Assembly: GCA_009746045.1 (NCBI GenBank) | Contig: RPFO01000167.1 | Coordinates: 1,177,574-1,241,573 of the forward strand | DNA from: Mesostigma viride | Lineage: Eukaryota; Streptophyta; Mesostigmatophyceae; Mesostigmatales; Mesostigmataceae | Direction: 5' to 3' | DNA length: 64,000 bases | In this document: piece after piece, positions 40,964 through 52,788 of the stretch | How the letters are laid out: every line of letters begins with the position of its first letter | Position numbering within the stretch: position 1 is the first letter of the stretch | Notes under the pieces: generated by a model | What the model was told of the DNA's origin: nothing | Seen by the model: the letters and a program-made list of their open reading frames with translations, nothing else | Database searches by the model: none | Made by a program: the position numbers and the translations under genes

Positions 40964-41610
40964 CACCGGCCGCCCCAACATTACCGTGCTTGACTACGAC
41001 GGGCAGGGTTGCCACCTGCTCATCGATGTCTCCGTGGCTCGGCCGCTCTCCGGTCGCCACATCCTCCGGGCGGCTGTGGATGCCGGCGCTGCTGCCGCTG
41101 TGGCTGAGCGCGACAAGTTTGCCTCCTACGGCAATGTGGGGCCCCACCAGGTCATCCCCTTTGTCCTTGAGGAGTTCGGGGCCATGGGCCCCAAGACAGC
41201 GGAGTTTTTCCACGAGTGCTGCCAGCGCCGTGAAGACCGCCTCGACCTCGAGGGTCAGACCGCCCCGTGGTCGGCCCGCACGTGGTCCTCGTATTGGCGG
41301 CAGCGCCTGTCACTCGCCCTCACTCGCACCGTGGCTGATGTGTTATTCCGCCGCACCCGGGCCGACTTTGTCGCGACCCATGCGGTCTAAATCCCTTCCA
41401 GGCCTGCATGGTGGGCCGGCAGCGCTGTTGCTGCGTGTAGTTTTGTGATGTATACATAGTTAGTTGTACCTTGTGCAGCTGGCGTGATCCTTGGATGTCC
41501 GTGTCAGATTACTATTAGTTTCTTCAGGGTTATTCTCCCAGTCATCGGGGTTTTCCTTATGTTGCATGCCCATGTCACCTCCGTAATCTATCATTCTCAA
41601 TGAATATATT
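40964..41610 (+). pseudogene. LINE-A, part 2: C-terminal nuclease-like domain and 3' UTR
   Basis: Continuation of 24838-26944. It reads through without internal stops to a stop at about 41390: ITVLDYDGQGCHLLIDVSVA, ERDKFASYGN, VIPFVLEEFGAMGPKTAEF, WSSYWRQRLSLALTRTV. The PD preceding ITV in the paralogue at 23690 is PN here, so the nuclease motif is altered in this copy. The 3' UTR carries CCTTATGTTGCATGCCCATG and ends TCATTCTCAATGAATATAT. Confidence 0.78.
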
Positions 41611-41647
41611 AAGTCCATATATATTCATTGAGAATGATAGATTACGG
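41581..41647. repeat. Perfect inverted repeat at LINE-A 3' end
   Basis: CCGTAATCTATCATTCTCAA and its complement form arms of about 30 bp around a TAAGTCC spacer. The right arm could be the start of an inverted second LINE-A end. The same motif (TTCATTGAGAATGAT) also occurs at 56018-56035. Confidence 0.85.
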
Positions 41648-41654
41648 GGTCCAT

Positions 41655-41905
41655 ATATACAGTCACGAGAGTGAGATGGCGGACAGGATGGGGTGGGAGG
41701 GAGGGAGCTCTAGCTAATATCTAAGACCTACTAGTTACGGGGAAGTTGTGGGCATGCATGCACCACGGCCCGAATCACTGTGAATGCCAATGGTTAACTT
41801 GCTCAATTCACGTGGAGCCCCCACTGACTCAGTGGGCCGGGGTGGTCTCCTTCATGACTAGCCACCTATCCTTGCGAACCATCTGCCTCCAGACATCCAT
41901 CGCTC
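41655..41905 (-). repeat. LINE-B 3' UTR fragment, divergent
   Basis: Minus-strand LINE-B tail segment with GGGGTGGTCTCCTTCAT, GCCACCTATCCTTGCG and ACCATCTGCCTCCA. It is diverged and lacks the TTAA tract. Confidence 0.65.
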
Positions 41906-42310
41906 TGGACCATGGGGCAGCCTAAGACAGCATCCACCACGCTTTTGTCATGCCGAATCTCAATTGCATCCACCGATGCGCCCGCGGAGTCATGATGCAG
42001 CCTGATTGAGAGAGCGCTCTGTGGTCTGCCCACTTAGGGCTGTGCAAGCTAGAGAAGCTAGGGCGCCCTCGATCCCTCCTTCTCATTAGTGTATAGGGGT
42101 TGATGGCTCCTTTATTATTGGTACCACGATCGCGTGATGATGCAGTCTGCATGATTATTAATTAATTAATTATTTATTTAATGAGGGACGGGGGGGTCTC
42201 TGCATGCCCTCTTCCTGCTGTCAGAGCACACTCATGGATTATTAATAGCACTCTGGTGCTCCGTGACTCTCTAATGGGAGCATGCACGTGTTCATTGAAT
42301 CTTCGATTAA
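41906..42310. other. No gene recognised
   Basis: Between LINE-B copies; contains TTAA-type tracts at 42159-42180 and 42304-42317 and no supportable ORF. Confidence 0.4.
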
Positions 42311-42319
42311 TTAATTAGG

Positions 42320-45300
42320 AACATAACTCTGAAAAAACGCGCCCAAAAGCGCGCGGCAGAGGCGTTCGTCGACGCGCTGGACATCCCGGCCAGCTAGCCA
42401 CGCCCAGCTGTTCGCTGCCGGCCCGGCTTCGGCCCTTCGGCACCTCGCTGGCAAGCTGCCCGCGGCCGGGACCCTGCTGCCCCCCAGCCGCCCGCCCCGC
42501 TTCACCAGCCTGCACCGGCTCCCCCGGCCGTCATCCAGGCCCGGCAAGCCCTGCGCGACAACCGCGACCCCGCCCGCTACGCCCGCCTCAAAGCCGATTA
42601 CCACTCGGCCATCCGGCAGGCGACTAAGGAGCAGGAGGACCTTCATGTCCGCGAGTACTTCGCCCACCTCAAGGACCAGCACGGCAAGTACGCCTGGACA
42701 CGCCTGCGTCCCGCCCAACGGCCCGCCGGCGGCGCGCAGCCGGCGCCGCGGACGCTCTCTGGCTCACCGCAGCAGCAGCTCGACCAGTGGTATTCCTCCC
42801 AGTCCCGGCTGCTCGGCGCCCCCCCGCCGCCTCCGCCGCTTGGCCCTCTGGCGGCCGCACGCCTGGCAGTAGCGCCTGCGGACATCCCTGCGCCGCCCAC
42901 GCCGCCCGCCGCTGCATGAGCAGGACTACACGTACCCAGCCCTGACTGAACCCCTGGCCGACCCCAACGAGCTACCGCCGTTCACCGAGCTCGAGCTGAG
43001 CACCGCCGCCAAGCAAGTCCGCTTCTACGCCGCCGTTGGACCTGACCAGCTCCCAGCCCCGGTGCATGATTACATAAGCTGACGGCGCTCACGGGGTTTC
43101 TGCTTGACGTCTGCAACCGGATCCTGCTTGCCGACGCGCCGCCGATTCCTGAGTGGCAGCACAGCTACCGTATTATGCTGTACAAAAACAAAGGTTCCCC
43201 TGACGACCCCGCCAACTACCGCGGAGTCTGCATCCAGAGCGCCGCACTCAAGTTGTTCATGCGCATGATCCTCAACCGCCTTCGTTCTGCTCTCGACTGT
43301 CACCTAGGGGAAAGTCAAATCATTGGGCTTTCGTCCTGGGCGCAACACCGTCATGGCCATCTTTGTCGCGCGTGGCCTCTTCGAGGAAATCGCTCTCCTG
43401 CAACCTGGTGAGTTTCCCGCTATCCTGATCTTCGTCGACTTCATCAAGGCTTTTGATTCTGTCCTCTGGGACGCTCTATATGGGCTGTTGTACTTGCTCG
43501 CGCTCGCGTCCCCACTCCCCTGATTACCGTCATCCGCACGCTGTATGAGGGGTCGACCACCGCTTCGGTGCGCACTCAACATGGCATTACCCCGCCATGC
43601 CCACTGCAGACCGGCGTCTGGCAGGATTGCGTCCTGGCGCCATACCTGTTTATTATTGTAGTGGATTATGTTATGCGCCAGGCACGCGCTCGCTTTGCTA
43701 GCATTGCAGGCCGTGCCCCCGGCCTAGCGATCACGAACGAGCTTGGAGAAGGGGGGCCGACTAACAAGCAGAATTTACTAGCTGACCTCATTTATGCCGA
43801 CGACATCACGCTCATCGAGAAGCCGGAGTCTGCCTAACTTTAGCTGGACTGCCTGGCGCGGGAGGCTCGGGCGGTTGGTCTAGAAATCAGCCCCAAAACG
43901 GAGGCCCGGGCTCTCGGCCCTCGGCATGGCAGGGCCCCCACCCACACTCCGCCTCTTAGACGACACCAAGGTCCCCTACCCTACTTCCGGCCGCTTCAAG
44001 CTGCTCGGCATGGTTGGCTTCCCGACTGCGAGGACGACCTGACGACACGGATCGGCATGGCGTGGGCGCACCTCCATGACCAGTGACCGCCGCTGGTGGA
44101 GCAACCCCGCCCTACCCTGGATCGTCAAGCGTGACCTCTTCAAGGTCGTCATTCTGACGATCCTGACCTACGGCGCCGAGACCTGGACACTGACGCAGGA
44201 GCTGGAGCAACGACTCGACGGCACTGTCACCAAGATGCTGCGCAAGGCCCTTAAGGGGACTCGTCACCAAAACACCAAAAAATCAATAAAAATTCAAAAC
44301 TCGCATTAAACCTATGCAAACAGTGCCCAAAAGTGATTGGGGACACAAAGTAGCATTTATGACGATTTGTCGTGCACTTACTAGGGGTATGTCGCCTGGC
44401 ATGTGGCTAAAAATAGCACAAGACGCTAAACCGTTCTTGCCGCCCAACGGTCAATAGGAGCATCTGTTTGACCTGCCCATACATTCCAAACGAGTTCCCC
44501 CTCTCCTCGACCGTTTGAGCTACTAACATGGGTCGGCGGGGCAGGTTTGTGAGAGTTATTAATTTTCCCGCCAAAATACGGTCTTTTTTCGCGGGAAAAT
44601 TAATAACTCTCACAAACCTGACCCGCTGAACCATGTTAGTAACTCAAACGGTCGAGGAGAGGGGGAACTTGTTTGGAATGTATGGGCAGGTCAATCAGAT
44701 GCTCCTATTGACCGTTGGGCGGCAAGAACGGTTTAGCGTCTTGTGCTATTTTTAGCCAAATGCCGGGGGTAATACCCCAAGTAAGTGCACGACAAATCGT
44801 CATAAATGCTACTTTGGGTCCCCAAACCCATTTGGGCATTGTTCGCATAGGTTTAATGTGAGTTTTGAATTTTTATTGATTTTTTGGTGTTTTGGTGACG
44901 AGTCCCCTTAACATCCCCTTTGGTTTGCACATTAGTAATGAGGATTTGTACGCTGATTTGCCCTATGTTTCCCACAATTTATTAGGCACAGACAGTCGCC
45001 TGGGCCTAGCCGGGCACCTGGCCCGCACAGATCAGGTAGCGTACACATCAGATAGACTAGCTGGCACCAAACCCGCCCAGCCTGGGCGATATGTCCTCAC
45101 CTGGCGTGCCCCAGGCCGCACGCGGCAGGGCGGCCACCCGTGGACTTTTCGTGATAGACTCGGCATGGACATGTGCTACACTAGACGCGACGGGCTCACG
45201 CCCGGGCAGCCTCCTGGTTTGTCTGTAATAGACTGGAGGCAGATGGTACGCAAGGATAGATGGCAAGTAGTGATGAAGGAGACCACCCCCAAGTCTGTGG

Positions 45301-45483
45301 GGGCTCCGCGTGTGACCGCGTATGGCATTCATAGCGATTCCGGCCGCGGTGCCCACACCCCTGTATAACTAGGACCTAGATAGCTTACACCATCCATTCC
45401 ATCCCATGTTCCCCTCCCACTGAGGACTTATTAATAATGCTCACGTGACGCAGTCACGTGTCTATTAATTAATTAATTAATTA
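42320..45483 (+). pseudogene. LINE-B, most complete copy, interrupted by a foldback element
   Basis: Pre-RT region: YAWTRL, LPPFTELELSTAAKQVRFY, GPDQLPAPVHDYI. RT: WQHSYRIMLYKNKG, GFRPGRNTVMAIFVARGLFE, ILIFVDFIKAFDSVLWDAL (motif A), VWQDCVLAPYLFIIVVDYVM (motif B region, QD where QG is usual) and LIYADDITLIE (YADD). C-terminus: ILTYGAETWTLTQELEQRLD, then after the insertion SNEDLYADLPYVS and PWTFRDRLGMDM. It ends with a 3' UTR and a TTAA tract at 45459-45483. There are many frame changes and the 5' end is truncated at about 42320 without an endonuclease, so it is dead. The YADD and TYGAETW pattern suits RTE- or jockey-related LINEs. Confidence 0.82.
44255..44907. mobile_element. 653-bp foldback element inserted at TTAA
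   Basis: The whole element is one near-perfect inverted repeat: GGGGACTCGTCACCAAAACA at the left end, its complement at the right, and arms meeting around a spacer of about 20 bases at 44570-44592. TTAA flanks it (44251-44254 and 44908-44911). The uninterrupted LINE-B copy at 15150-15165 reads GGCCCTTAACATCCCC, so exactly one TTAA plus the element were added. TTAA duplication is typical of piggyBac-type transposases. No ORF is present, so it is non-autonomous. Confidence 0.92.
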
Positions 45484-45745
45484 ACTCCGTTGGGAGTAAA
45501 TGTAGCACATATCCCATAGAAGGGGCATATGGCTTTTAATGCATTCTAAGCTACTTACTGCCTAATCTTCGATGTCAGGACTGTTAACATGAAGCCTTGA
45601 AGATATCGCGTTTGTGACAAAGGGTAATTAAGGCGGGGTAAGTGCTCGATAGTTCGATTACGCGGCTTCCTCCACCCCACCCATCCATCATGGAATATGT
45701 GCTACATGATCTCACAACGGAGGCATGTTATTATAATTTAATCTA
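45484..45745 (+). repeat. Repeat E copies, opposite orientations
   Basis: 45484-45545 carries ACTCCGTTGGGAGTAAATG and TGTAGCACATATCCC in plus sense. 45655-45735 carries GATTACGCGGCTTC, TATGTGCTACATGATCTC and CAACGGAG in minus sense. Together they form a loose inverted pair. Confidence 0.6.
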
Positions 45746-46379
45746 ATTTAATTTTATAAGTGCTCGATCCGCCATCAGCCGTGGCATGGACTAGAGTCCT
45801 CCAGTAACTGACGCCAGGCCGCGATCTGCAGGTTTTCATGTTGTCCATGCACAATCAGCTATCACGTGTCTATTACAAACTAATTAATTAATTAATTAAT
45901 TAATTAATTAATTAATTAATTAATTAATTAATTAATTAATTAATTAATTAATAAACAATCGGGCAGCCAGCTGCATGAGGAGCAGCTCGCATGCGGAACT
46001 TTGCGGTAAATACTTTACCAGGGTGTCGTCTGAGAAGGCAAAGCTCCGGGCGGGCTTTCGCCAGCTACCAACATGCATCCATCACGAGGTCAGTGGCCTC
46101 GTCCTTAATTAATTAATTAATTAATTAATTGACGCGTGACTGCGTCGCGTGAGTAGGCGGGCCTCGTCCTTGGCCGGGCTAATATCTAAACCGAGTACCG
46201 CACGTGCCTCGTACGTGCGCCAGCTCTTGATTCCCGAACTCCAGGCCATGCAGGTTCCCGGCGAGCATCAACTAACGCGGCGGTGCGGTTCTTGCATGGT
46301 GTGGCTCACTGTGGGAATGGCGTGATGCATTCCATTTCACCCATTTCATTGAGGCCGGTTACGCTCATGTGGATACCTA
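45746..46379. repeat. TTAA expansions in non-coding sequence
   Basis: Contains a TTAA tract of about 73 bp at 45880-45952 and a shorter one at 46107-46130, the latter beside a LINE-type tail (GACGCGTGACTGCGTCGCGTGAG). No gene. Confidence 0.7.
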
Positions 46380-46740
46380 CTTCAAGTCAGTGGGGGCCCC
46401 GGCGCGTGTAACCAAAATTGATTGGCAACCGTATTGATTTGGCAACCCGACCACTCGGGGCTGCTTATAGTTCGCCAGTTTCCATCTCCATGTCTACACT
46501 GTTGAGGGTTAATGCTCATGTGACGCATTCTATGTGATCTATTCGCACAATTAATAGCGATTCGGGCCATGGTGCCCGCAAACCTGTAAGTAGAAGCTAG
46601 CTAGACAGCTCGATACACCCATTCCATTCCATTTCCATCCCACTGAGGAATTGTGCTCACGCGACACATTCTATGTGTAAACTGATTAATAAATGCTCAC
46701 GTTGACGCAGTCTACGTGATAAATATAATAGTTGCACCCG
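46380..46740 (+). repeat. Divergent LINE-B-like 3' UTR
   Basis: Plus-strand blocks TAATAGCGATTCGGGCC, CCATTCCATTCC, CCCACTGAGGA and repeated GCTCACG-GACGCA-TCTACGTGAT follow the LINE-B tail order with considerable divergence. Confidence 0.5.
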
Positions 46741-46851
46741 TTCACACCTAATCGAATCACCAGTCTTTATTGGAACAATTAGTGGACTGTGCCATCATGA
46801 ATGAATGGCAAGGTGGAACCGAATAAGAAAACATTTCAGCACGTAGTGCAT
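46741..46851. other. No feature recognised
   Basis: Short unique stretch between LINE-B remnants. Confidence 0.35.
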
Positions 46852-47535
46852 TAATTAATTAATTAATAGACACGTGACTGCGTCATGTGAGCATAAGTTA
46901 GGTTGTCTCCTTGATAAGTCCTCAGTAGGAGGGGAAAATTAATGGGAAGGAATGGATGATGTAAGCTATCTAGGTCCGAACCCGCCCAGCCTGGGCGATA
47001 TGTCCTCACCTGGCGTGCCCCAGGCTGCGCGCGGCAGGGCCGCCACCCGTGGACTTTTCGTGATAGACTCGGCATGGACATGTGCTACACTAGACGCGAC
47101 GGGCTCACGCCCGGGCAGCCTCCTGGTTTGTCTGTAATCTGGAGGTAGATGGTACGCAAGGATAGATGGCAAGTAGTGATGAAGGAGACCACCCCCAAGT
47201 CTGTGGGGTCTCCGCGTGTGACCGCGTATGGCATTCATAGCGATTCCGGCCGCGGTGCCCACACCCCTGTAACTAGGACCTAGATAGCTTACATCATCCA
47301 TTCCATCCCATGTTCCCCTCCCACTGAGGACTTATGCTCACGTGACGCAGTCACGTGTCTATTAATGAATTAATGAATTAAATTAATCTAGGTCCTAGTT
47401 ACAGGGTTGTGGGCACCACGGCCCGAATCGCTATGAATGCCATACGCGGTCACACGCGGAGCCCCCACAGACTTGGGGGTGGTCTCCTTCATCACTATAT
47501 GCCATCTATCCTTGCCTACCATCTGCCTCCACGTA
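46852..47535. repeat. Three LINE-B fragments in alternating orientation
   Basis: 46852-46978 is a minus-strand tail starting with TTAA and GACACGTGACTGCGTC. 46979-47375 is a plus-strand fragment reading PAQPGRYVLTWRAPG and WTFRDRLGMDMCYTRRD and ending CGCAGTCACGTGTCTATTAA. 47385-47535 is another minus-strand tail. The first two are joined head to head with no intervening sequence. Confidence 0.75.
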
Positions 47536-48064
47536 GTGCATGCCCCCCAGCAACTAGGGAAAAAAGGGGTGGGTGGGCGGGTGAAAGAAACTACCTAGAC
47601 GACAAACTGGCTGCGTTTGGCTATATTCCCCTTAAATCGGCCAAGCAGGACAGCCGTTGACAACTGTCATTCACTTCACGTGTAACGTCAGACTTGCATC
47701 ACAAGCTCCCTACGAAATATACAAGCTTTGAACTACTCCTACTCCTGCTTTCAAAGCCCACTAGGGCTTGTCACGCAAAGTGCTTTCGTCACAAAATAAG
47801 GCCACTGACAAGTGGCGACCGTCACGTCACTAGCATGTGACGCCGGTTGTTCAGCAAATCATGTCGTGCATTCCGTACTAGCTGCCTAAGGACTAGTGGC
47901 GCGCGGCCTGACCAAGGGCAGCCGGCCCACAATTTCCCATATTTAATTTTCGCCTTAATTGTCTGACGCCTGACTGAACCCGCGCGGCCGGTGGGACAAA
48001 AAACCGGCGGCTGTCTCAGCCGCCTGCAGCTGTCTCAGCCGCCTGCGGCGGTCTCTCTCGTACC
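47536..48064. other. No gene recognised
   Basis: Unique, moderately GC-rich sequence. A repeated TGTCTCAGCCGCCTGC unit (48010-48045) is the only structure. Confidence 0.4.
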
Positions 48065-48494
48065 ACTATTAATTAGAAACATAACTCCGTTGGGAGTACA
48101 TGTAGCACATATCCCTGAGAAGGGGCATATGGCTTTTAATACATTCTGGGCTACTTCCTGCAAGGGTGGGAATGTAAGCGACCCGTGCTCTAGGTGCACC
48201 AGGGCACCTGCACCCTCATGAACTTCACACTATGCCCAGCTAAGGGGGAGTATGTCATGTGGGGGAAGATCATCATGGCTATACAAGAGCTAGGGCATGG
48301 CTTCTCGACAGAGAGCATTTCTCTGCATGGCATAGCATGGCTAAATTCTTAATGCGACATCCATGGGGTCCCATTATGGGCAGGGCGTGGCTAAATTATG
48401 AAGGCATCATCCATGGGGGCCATTATGGGCGCACATGCGCGTAGGCCACATGCTAGGCTAAGCCTGACTAATCTACACTACTGGTATATATTCC
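48065..48494 (+). repeat. Repeat E copy and short tandem units
   Basis: 48078-48150 is a plus-sense repeat E. At 48336-48440 a CATGGCTAAATT...CATCCATGGGG...CCATTATGGGC unit of about 57 bp occurs twice. No gene. Confidence 0.55.
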
Positions 48495-48719
48495 CTAGTC
48501 TGAGGTGGCAGGGGGGGCCTGCCAGGGCTTGTGGTCAACGTGGATGACCGCCCCCCTCCAGTATACCGGCTTCCCCCTTGCGCTCTGCCGGAGCTGAAGG
48601 TAGGTCGGCCATAGCTCGCGTCGCCGCTGTTGCTGGGCCAGGGTCAAGTCGTCGTCCAGCGTGAAGCGAGTCTCCGAGAGCTTCTTGCGGCATTTAAGGA
48701 ACGACAGCTTGTCCGCCAT
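48495..48719 (-). pseudogene. LINE ORF1-like C-terminal domain remnant
   Basis: 74 residues with LSFLKCRKKLSETRFTLDDD, then RRRELWPTYLQLRQSARG and YWRGAVIHVD. This is the pattern of the short C-terminal domain in LINE ORF1-type proteins: a lysine/arginine helix, a D-D-L-T turn, RRELWP and a small beta hairpin. It lies a few hundred bases beyond the LINE-C 3' end but in no clear LINE-C frame, so its source family is unknown. Confidence 0.5.
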
Positions 48720-48771
48720 GTGTGAGGAGCACGGGTACCGGGCCAGCCTTCCCCCGCGCGTACCACTATTA

Positions 48772-50400
48772 ATTAATTAATTAATTAGACTCGTGCTCCC
48801 GTTGGGGAGTCACGGAGCATTAACCCCGATGGATGGATGGATGGGTGCACACATTCCTACCGGTCTAATCTATCTACATTGGCTACATACTACATCTATC
48901 TAACAACATTCTAACTACCACATCTATCTAGGCAGCAGCACGCTGCCCTAGGGGAGCTATCTAGCGTGCCTCCCGTGGGATTGCACACGTGGGCGCTTCC
49001 CCACTGGGGGGGCTCGTTGTCCTCTATGACCTGGGCCCACTTGGCCTTGTCCATCATCTTCTTCCAAATCACGGAGAGGCCTAGGCCCCCATGTCCTCGA
49101 CGAGCTGTTCTTTGAAGGTGCGGGCCTTGCGGCGTCTAACATCACTGGGCCCAGCCCACGTCAGGAGGTGCCGGCCAGGCTGGGCTGGTCGCAGTCCTGC
49201 GGGGGGGCCACGTGAGGTGTCTACCTGGTTGGTGCGAGCTAGGTGCCCTACTAGCTGCAGGCGGCGTTGCTTAATTGTGCTGGTGATATAGGGCATGCCC
49301 TGGTACAGGTCCTCATTGCGGACATGAGCAGCATATCCTACTCTGAAAATGGAACGCAGCATGCTGGTGACCGCGCCGTCCAGCTTGCGGGCCAGGTCGG
49401 CGGTGAGGGTCCACGTCTCGGCGCCATACGTGAGAACAGGAAGGACGAGGACCTTGAACAGGTCCTGTTTCTCGATCTTGCCCAGGGGCTTGCGCCATAG
49501 GGCCCGGTACTGGCGTAAAGCGTGCCAGGCGAGGGAGATGCGGTGGTCCACATCCACCTCGCAGCTAGGGAGCAGGCTGCCCAGCAGCTTAACGCGGTCC
49601 CGATACAGGACTCGAGAGCCATCTAGGAGATAGAGGGGCGGCGCTGAGGTGGTGAGCCCAACCGCCAGGGCCTCTGTCTTCTTGCTGACCTCAAGCCCCA
49701 CTGCACGGGCCTCGAGAGCCAGGCAGTCAAGCCATGTCTGCACGTGCTCAGTGTCCTCAAAGAGGGTGGTGTCGTCTGCGTAAATGATGTCTGCTAGCCG
49801 AATCTCCGTGTCCGCACCGCCATGCCAGAATTTGTTAGCAACCTGCACTCCTGGTTCCCTGCCCACGATGCGGGCAAATCGCTTGCGCGCCTGAATCATT
49901 ACGTATTCCACAACAATAATGAACAGGTAGGGCGACAGCACGCAGCCCTGCCACACACCCTTCTGTAAAGGGCATGGGGGCGTGGTCCCGTAAGAAGTGC
50001 GCACCGAAGCGTACCACTATATTAAACTATTTTCGAAGAAATCCAATTACTTACCACAAAATTACGTAATTACTTAAGTAATCAATTGATTAAGTAATGG
50101 AGGAGTGGTGCCGTGTCGAGAGCGCACAGACGTGGTCTACACCTCGTACAGCTTACTTACCACAAAATGACGTAATTACTTACTTAATTTATCATTTGAT
50201 TAATAGGTATCTAATGGCGGGGTGGTGCCGCGTTGAGAGCGCACAGAGGTGGTCTACACCTCGTGCTTGCGGACGATATCAACTAGTGGGGTAGGCCCGC
50301 GATCGCGGACGAGGATAGTCCACAGAGCGTCGCCGCGGCCAGCATCAAAGGCTTTGACAAGGTCGACGAAGATCAAGATGGCAGCATGCCACATAACTGC
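48772..50400 (-). pseudogene. LINE-C reverse transcriptase with TTAA-tailed 3' end
   Basis: The intact stretch 49081-50004 encodes 307 residues: GVWQGCVLSPYLFIIVVEYV (motif B), DIIYADDTTLFEDTEHVQTW (YADD), GSRVLYRDRVKLLGSLLPSC, PVLTYGAETWTLTADLARKL, RNEDLYQGMPYITSTIKQRR and LQLVGHLARTNQVDTSRG. Upstream, 50260-50400 gives AAILIFVDLVKAFDAGRGDA (motif A) in the same orientation, separated by a disrupted stretch (50005-50230) with a duplicated block containing GAGAGCGCACAGA. The 3' UTR 48772-49080 shares its end with 4129-4425 and stops in a TTAA tract. It is related to LINE-B (same TYGAETW region) but is a separate family. Confidence 0.82.
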
Positions 50401-50558
50401 ACATAATGGCGCCAATGGCAAACCAATCAAATACTTGTACAGCAAATTTCAAATAACAAGAATCAACGGGAAAACACAGGGGATGAAATAGTAGAAGTAC
50501 AATGGTGAAACATCTACATCAAACCCCGTGATGTATTTGGCCCCCCAACACAGCATAT

Positions 50559-52788
50559 CTACCAGCCTTGTCTAGGTTTGGGTTTCGTGGCCTCCTTCTC
50601 ATCCTTGACACCTGCTCTAGCCTTCACCCCAGCGCTTAACACCTCTCGCTCGCCCTTCCCCTTGGCTGCTGGTCCAGCCGATGGGATTAACGAGACCGCC
50701 GCATCGCTCTGCCGCCGTTGCGTCTGGCGCGTCAACTGTGCTGCTGAAAGCGATTTGCTGCTGCCGGTGGGTGCGGCTGATGAAGTGGAGTAGCGCCGAT
50801 TGCCTCCCAAGGTCGCCAGAAAGTTAGATGGCACGCCTTTCTTGCGAGGGCTGCTGCCTGGAGACAATGAAGGGGACGGCTTGACTGTGAGTGGCGACGG
50901 CATGGGAGACGGACTTGCTTCGGGGCTCGACCCCTGCACGTGCGAGCTAGGCCTTGTGGAGGTCTTTGCCGACTCGGTCGACTGCGGCGTGGATGATGAC
51001 ACGGACCCCCGCCGGCCTGCCCCGCCCTTGGCCACGGCCGATGGGCTCCCAGAAATAGACATGCGGCGCGTGCTAGCATCCGGCAACGTCACATTCAGGG
51101 AACGCTTCTGCTTCGCACCTGGGCTGCTGGCTGGTGGTGGCGCGGGTGTCAGTGTGTCTGCCGCCACGGTGTCATCCAGCGCACCCACATCCCGGTACGC
51201 AGGGAGGTTCGAGGCAGGCATCGTGTGCCTGCGATTGCCAGCATCAAGGCTGGCCCTTTCTGCCACCCGGTCTGGCCTCGCCGTGGTCCCCGCGCTGCGC
51301 CCTGCCAGGCTGGGGTCGTTGCCGCTGATACTGTCACGCCGGCCACGCGGGGGAGATGGTAGGCCCCCGTCGCTGCCAACGCTGCTGCGCCGGCCCGGCC
51401 GAGGGGACGCCACTGCTGGTTTTGGCACAGCCGGTCCTGTCTTTGGGGAGCGATCCGCCCCTCCACGCGGAGAGTCCAGCCCCCATTGAGAGATGGGCAC
51501 CTTCAGAACGCTCATGTGGGGCCCCTCAGGCACCCCCTTGGGACTTGTTTGGGGTCTACCCTCGCGGAACGAGGTGGACGTATGGACGGACAGAGCGCTG
51601 GGGCTGCCAGGTGGCGTGCCTCGGTCCGTGTCACCCAACCGCGGTGACTCCCACCTCGCCATAAGCGCGTCCAGGGAGAGCGCCAGGTCAGCGGGCAACA
51701 TGCCCGGTTTCTCGCCCGAGATGGAGGGCCGCGTCCTACTGGAGGGGGAGGAGGGGGACCTCGGCGACGCCTGTGCATTCTTGGCGAGTCGCTGGCTGAT
51801 GGATAACCGGGGTACACGCGTGTATGCGTCCGAGGGGTTGGGGAACTGCTCGCGGGGGGGGATCACTAAGGGCCGCTCGTTGCTCGCGGGTAGAGAGTGT
51901 CTGCGGTCATGGGCAGCTACGGCGTCCTGGGCGCCGCGTGTGTCCGACCAGCTGCCGGTGCCTGTGAACGTTTGATCATAGGTACCCTTCTGGGGTCCGC
52001 CCTTGCCATCCCTGCCACCTGGGTTTGTCGATGAGTTCAATGAAGCCCTCCTGGCTCCCCTCCCACTTTGTACCATCTCCGGCTTGCCGTCCCACGGATT
52101 GCTCTTCCGCACCGGCTGCGTCGGTTCGATCCGTTCGTCCCCGCATGGCTCCTCCCTCGCTTCCCTGACCATGACCTGCACGAGCGCCCCTCCCCCCTGG
52201 GTCCCCTCGCCCCCCTCATGCTCATAGGCATCATTCTCGTGCACCTTTATTGAGTGGGGTCGGCCCTCCAGGTAGCCCTCCGGCATAATCAACCCGTCGT
52301 GCTCGCAATACTTAGACGGCGACGAGGGGTCCTGCGCCAGGGTGGGCCGCGTGGGGAAGGCCGGGTCTGGGCCCACATAGTTTACCTCGCTCTCTGATGG
52401 CGACTCGGTGGAGGCCGAACAGAGGAGCTCCACAGAGGTCCGCTTGGAGCGGGGGGACCAGGGCAGTATCGGCGCATACCGCGCCCGAAATGTTTCCCAC
52501 ACGGAGTGCCCGCCAGGCTTGCCTTGCCCATGGGATGCGTACACGGAGGGCGTCTCTGGGTCGTTGCCATGGCCGGTAGACCTAGGTGAGAACATGCCAT
52601 CGTCGTCAACCGAGGAGGGGTGGGCATGGTGGCTCCGTAGGGCCGAGCGGAAGGCCGTCAACGCGCGCAGGATTCTCTGCAACGTGCCCACATCCTGCGC
52701 GGCGGCCTCACGCGCGTTGCGCTTCTCGAGTTCCTTGGCGCGGCGGCTGCTCAGCCAATCACGGACGCCGGTGATGAGATCGATGATT
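50559..52788 (-). CDS. Terminal exon: long Ser/Pro/Arg-rich cytoplasmic tail
   Basis: 742 residues after the last helix. The first about 50 (IIDLITGVRDWLSSRRAKEL and EKRNAREAAAQDV) look like a membrane-proximal helix or coiled coil. The rest is disordered: Ser/Pro/Arg-rich with repeated RRxS sites (RRASL, RRSSVG, RRDSISG, RRMSISG, RRGSVS) and two copies of a RRH(S/T)(L/M)PASN motif. The RRxS sites fit basophilic kinase targets. The frame is open to 52967, but acceptor CCCCGTTCCAG places the exon start at 52788. No poly(A) signal was identified downstream. Confidence 0.8.
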
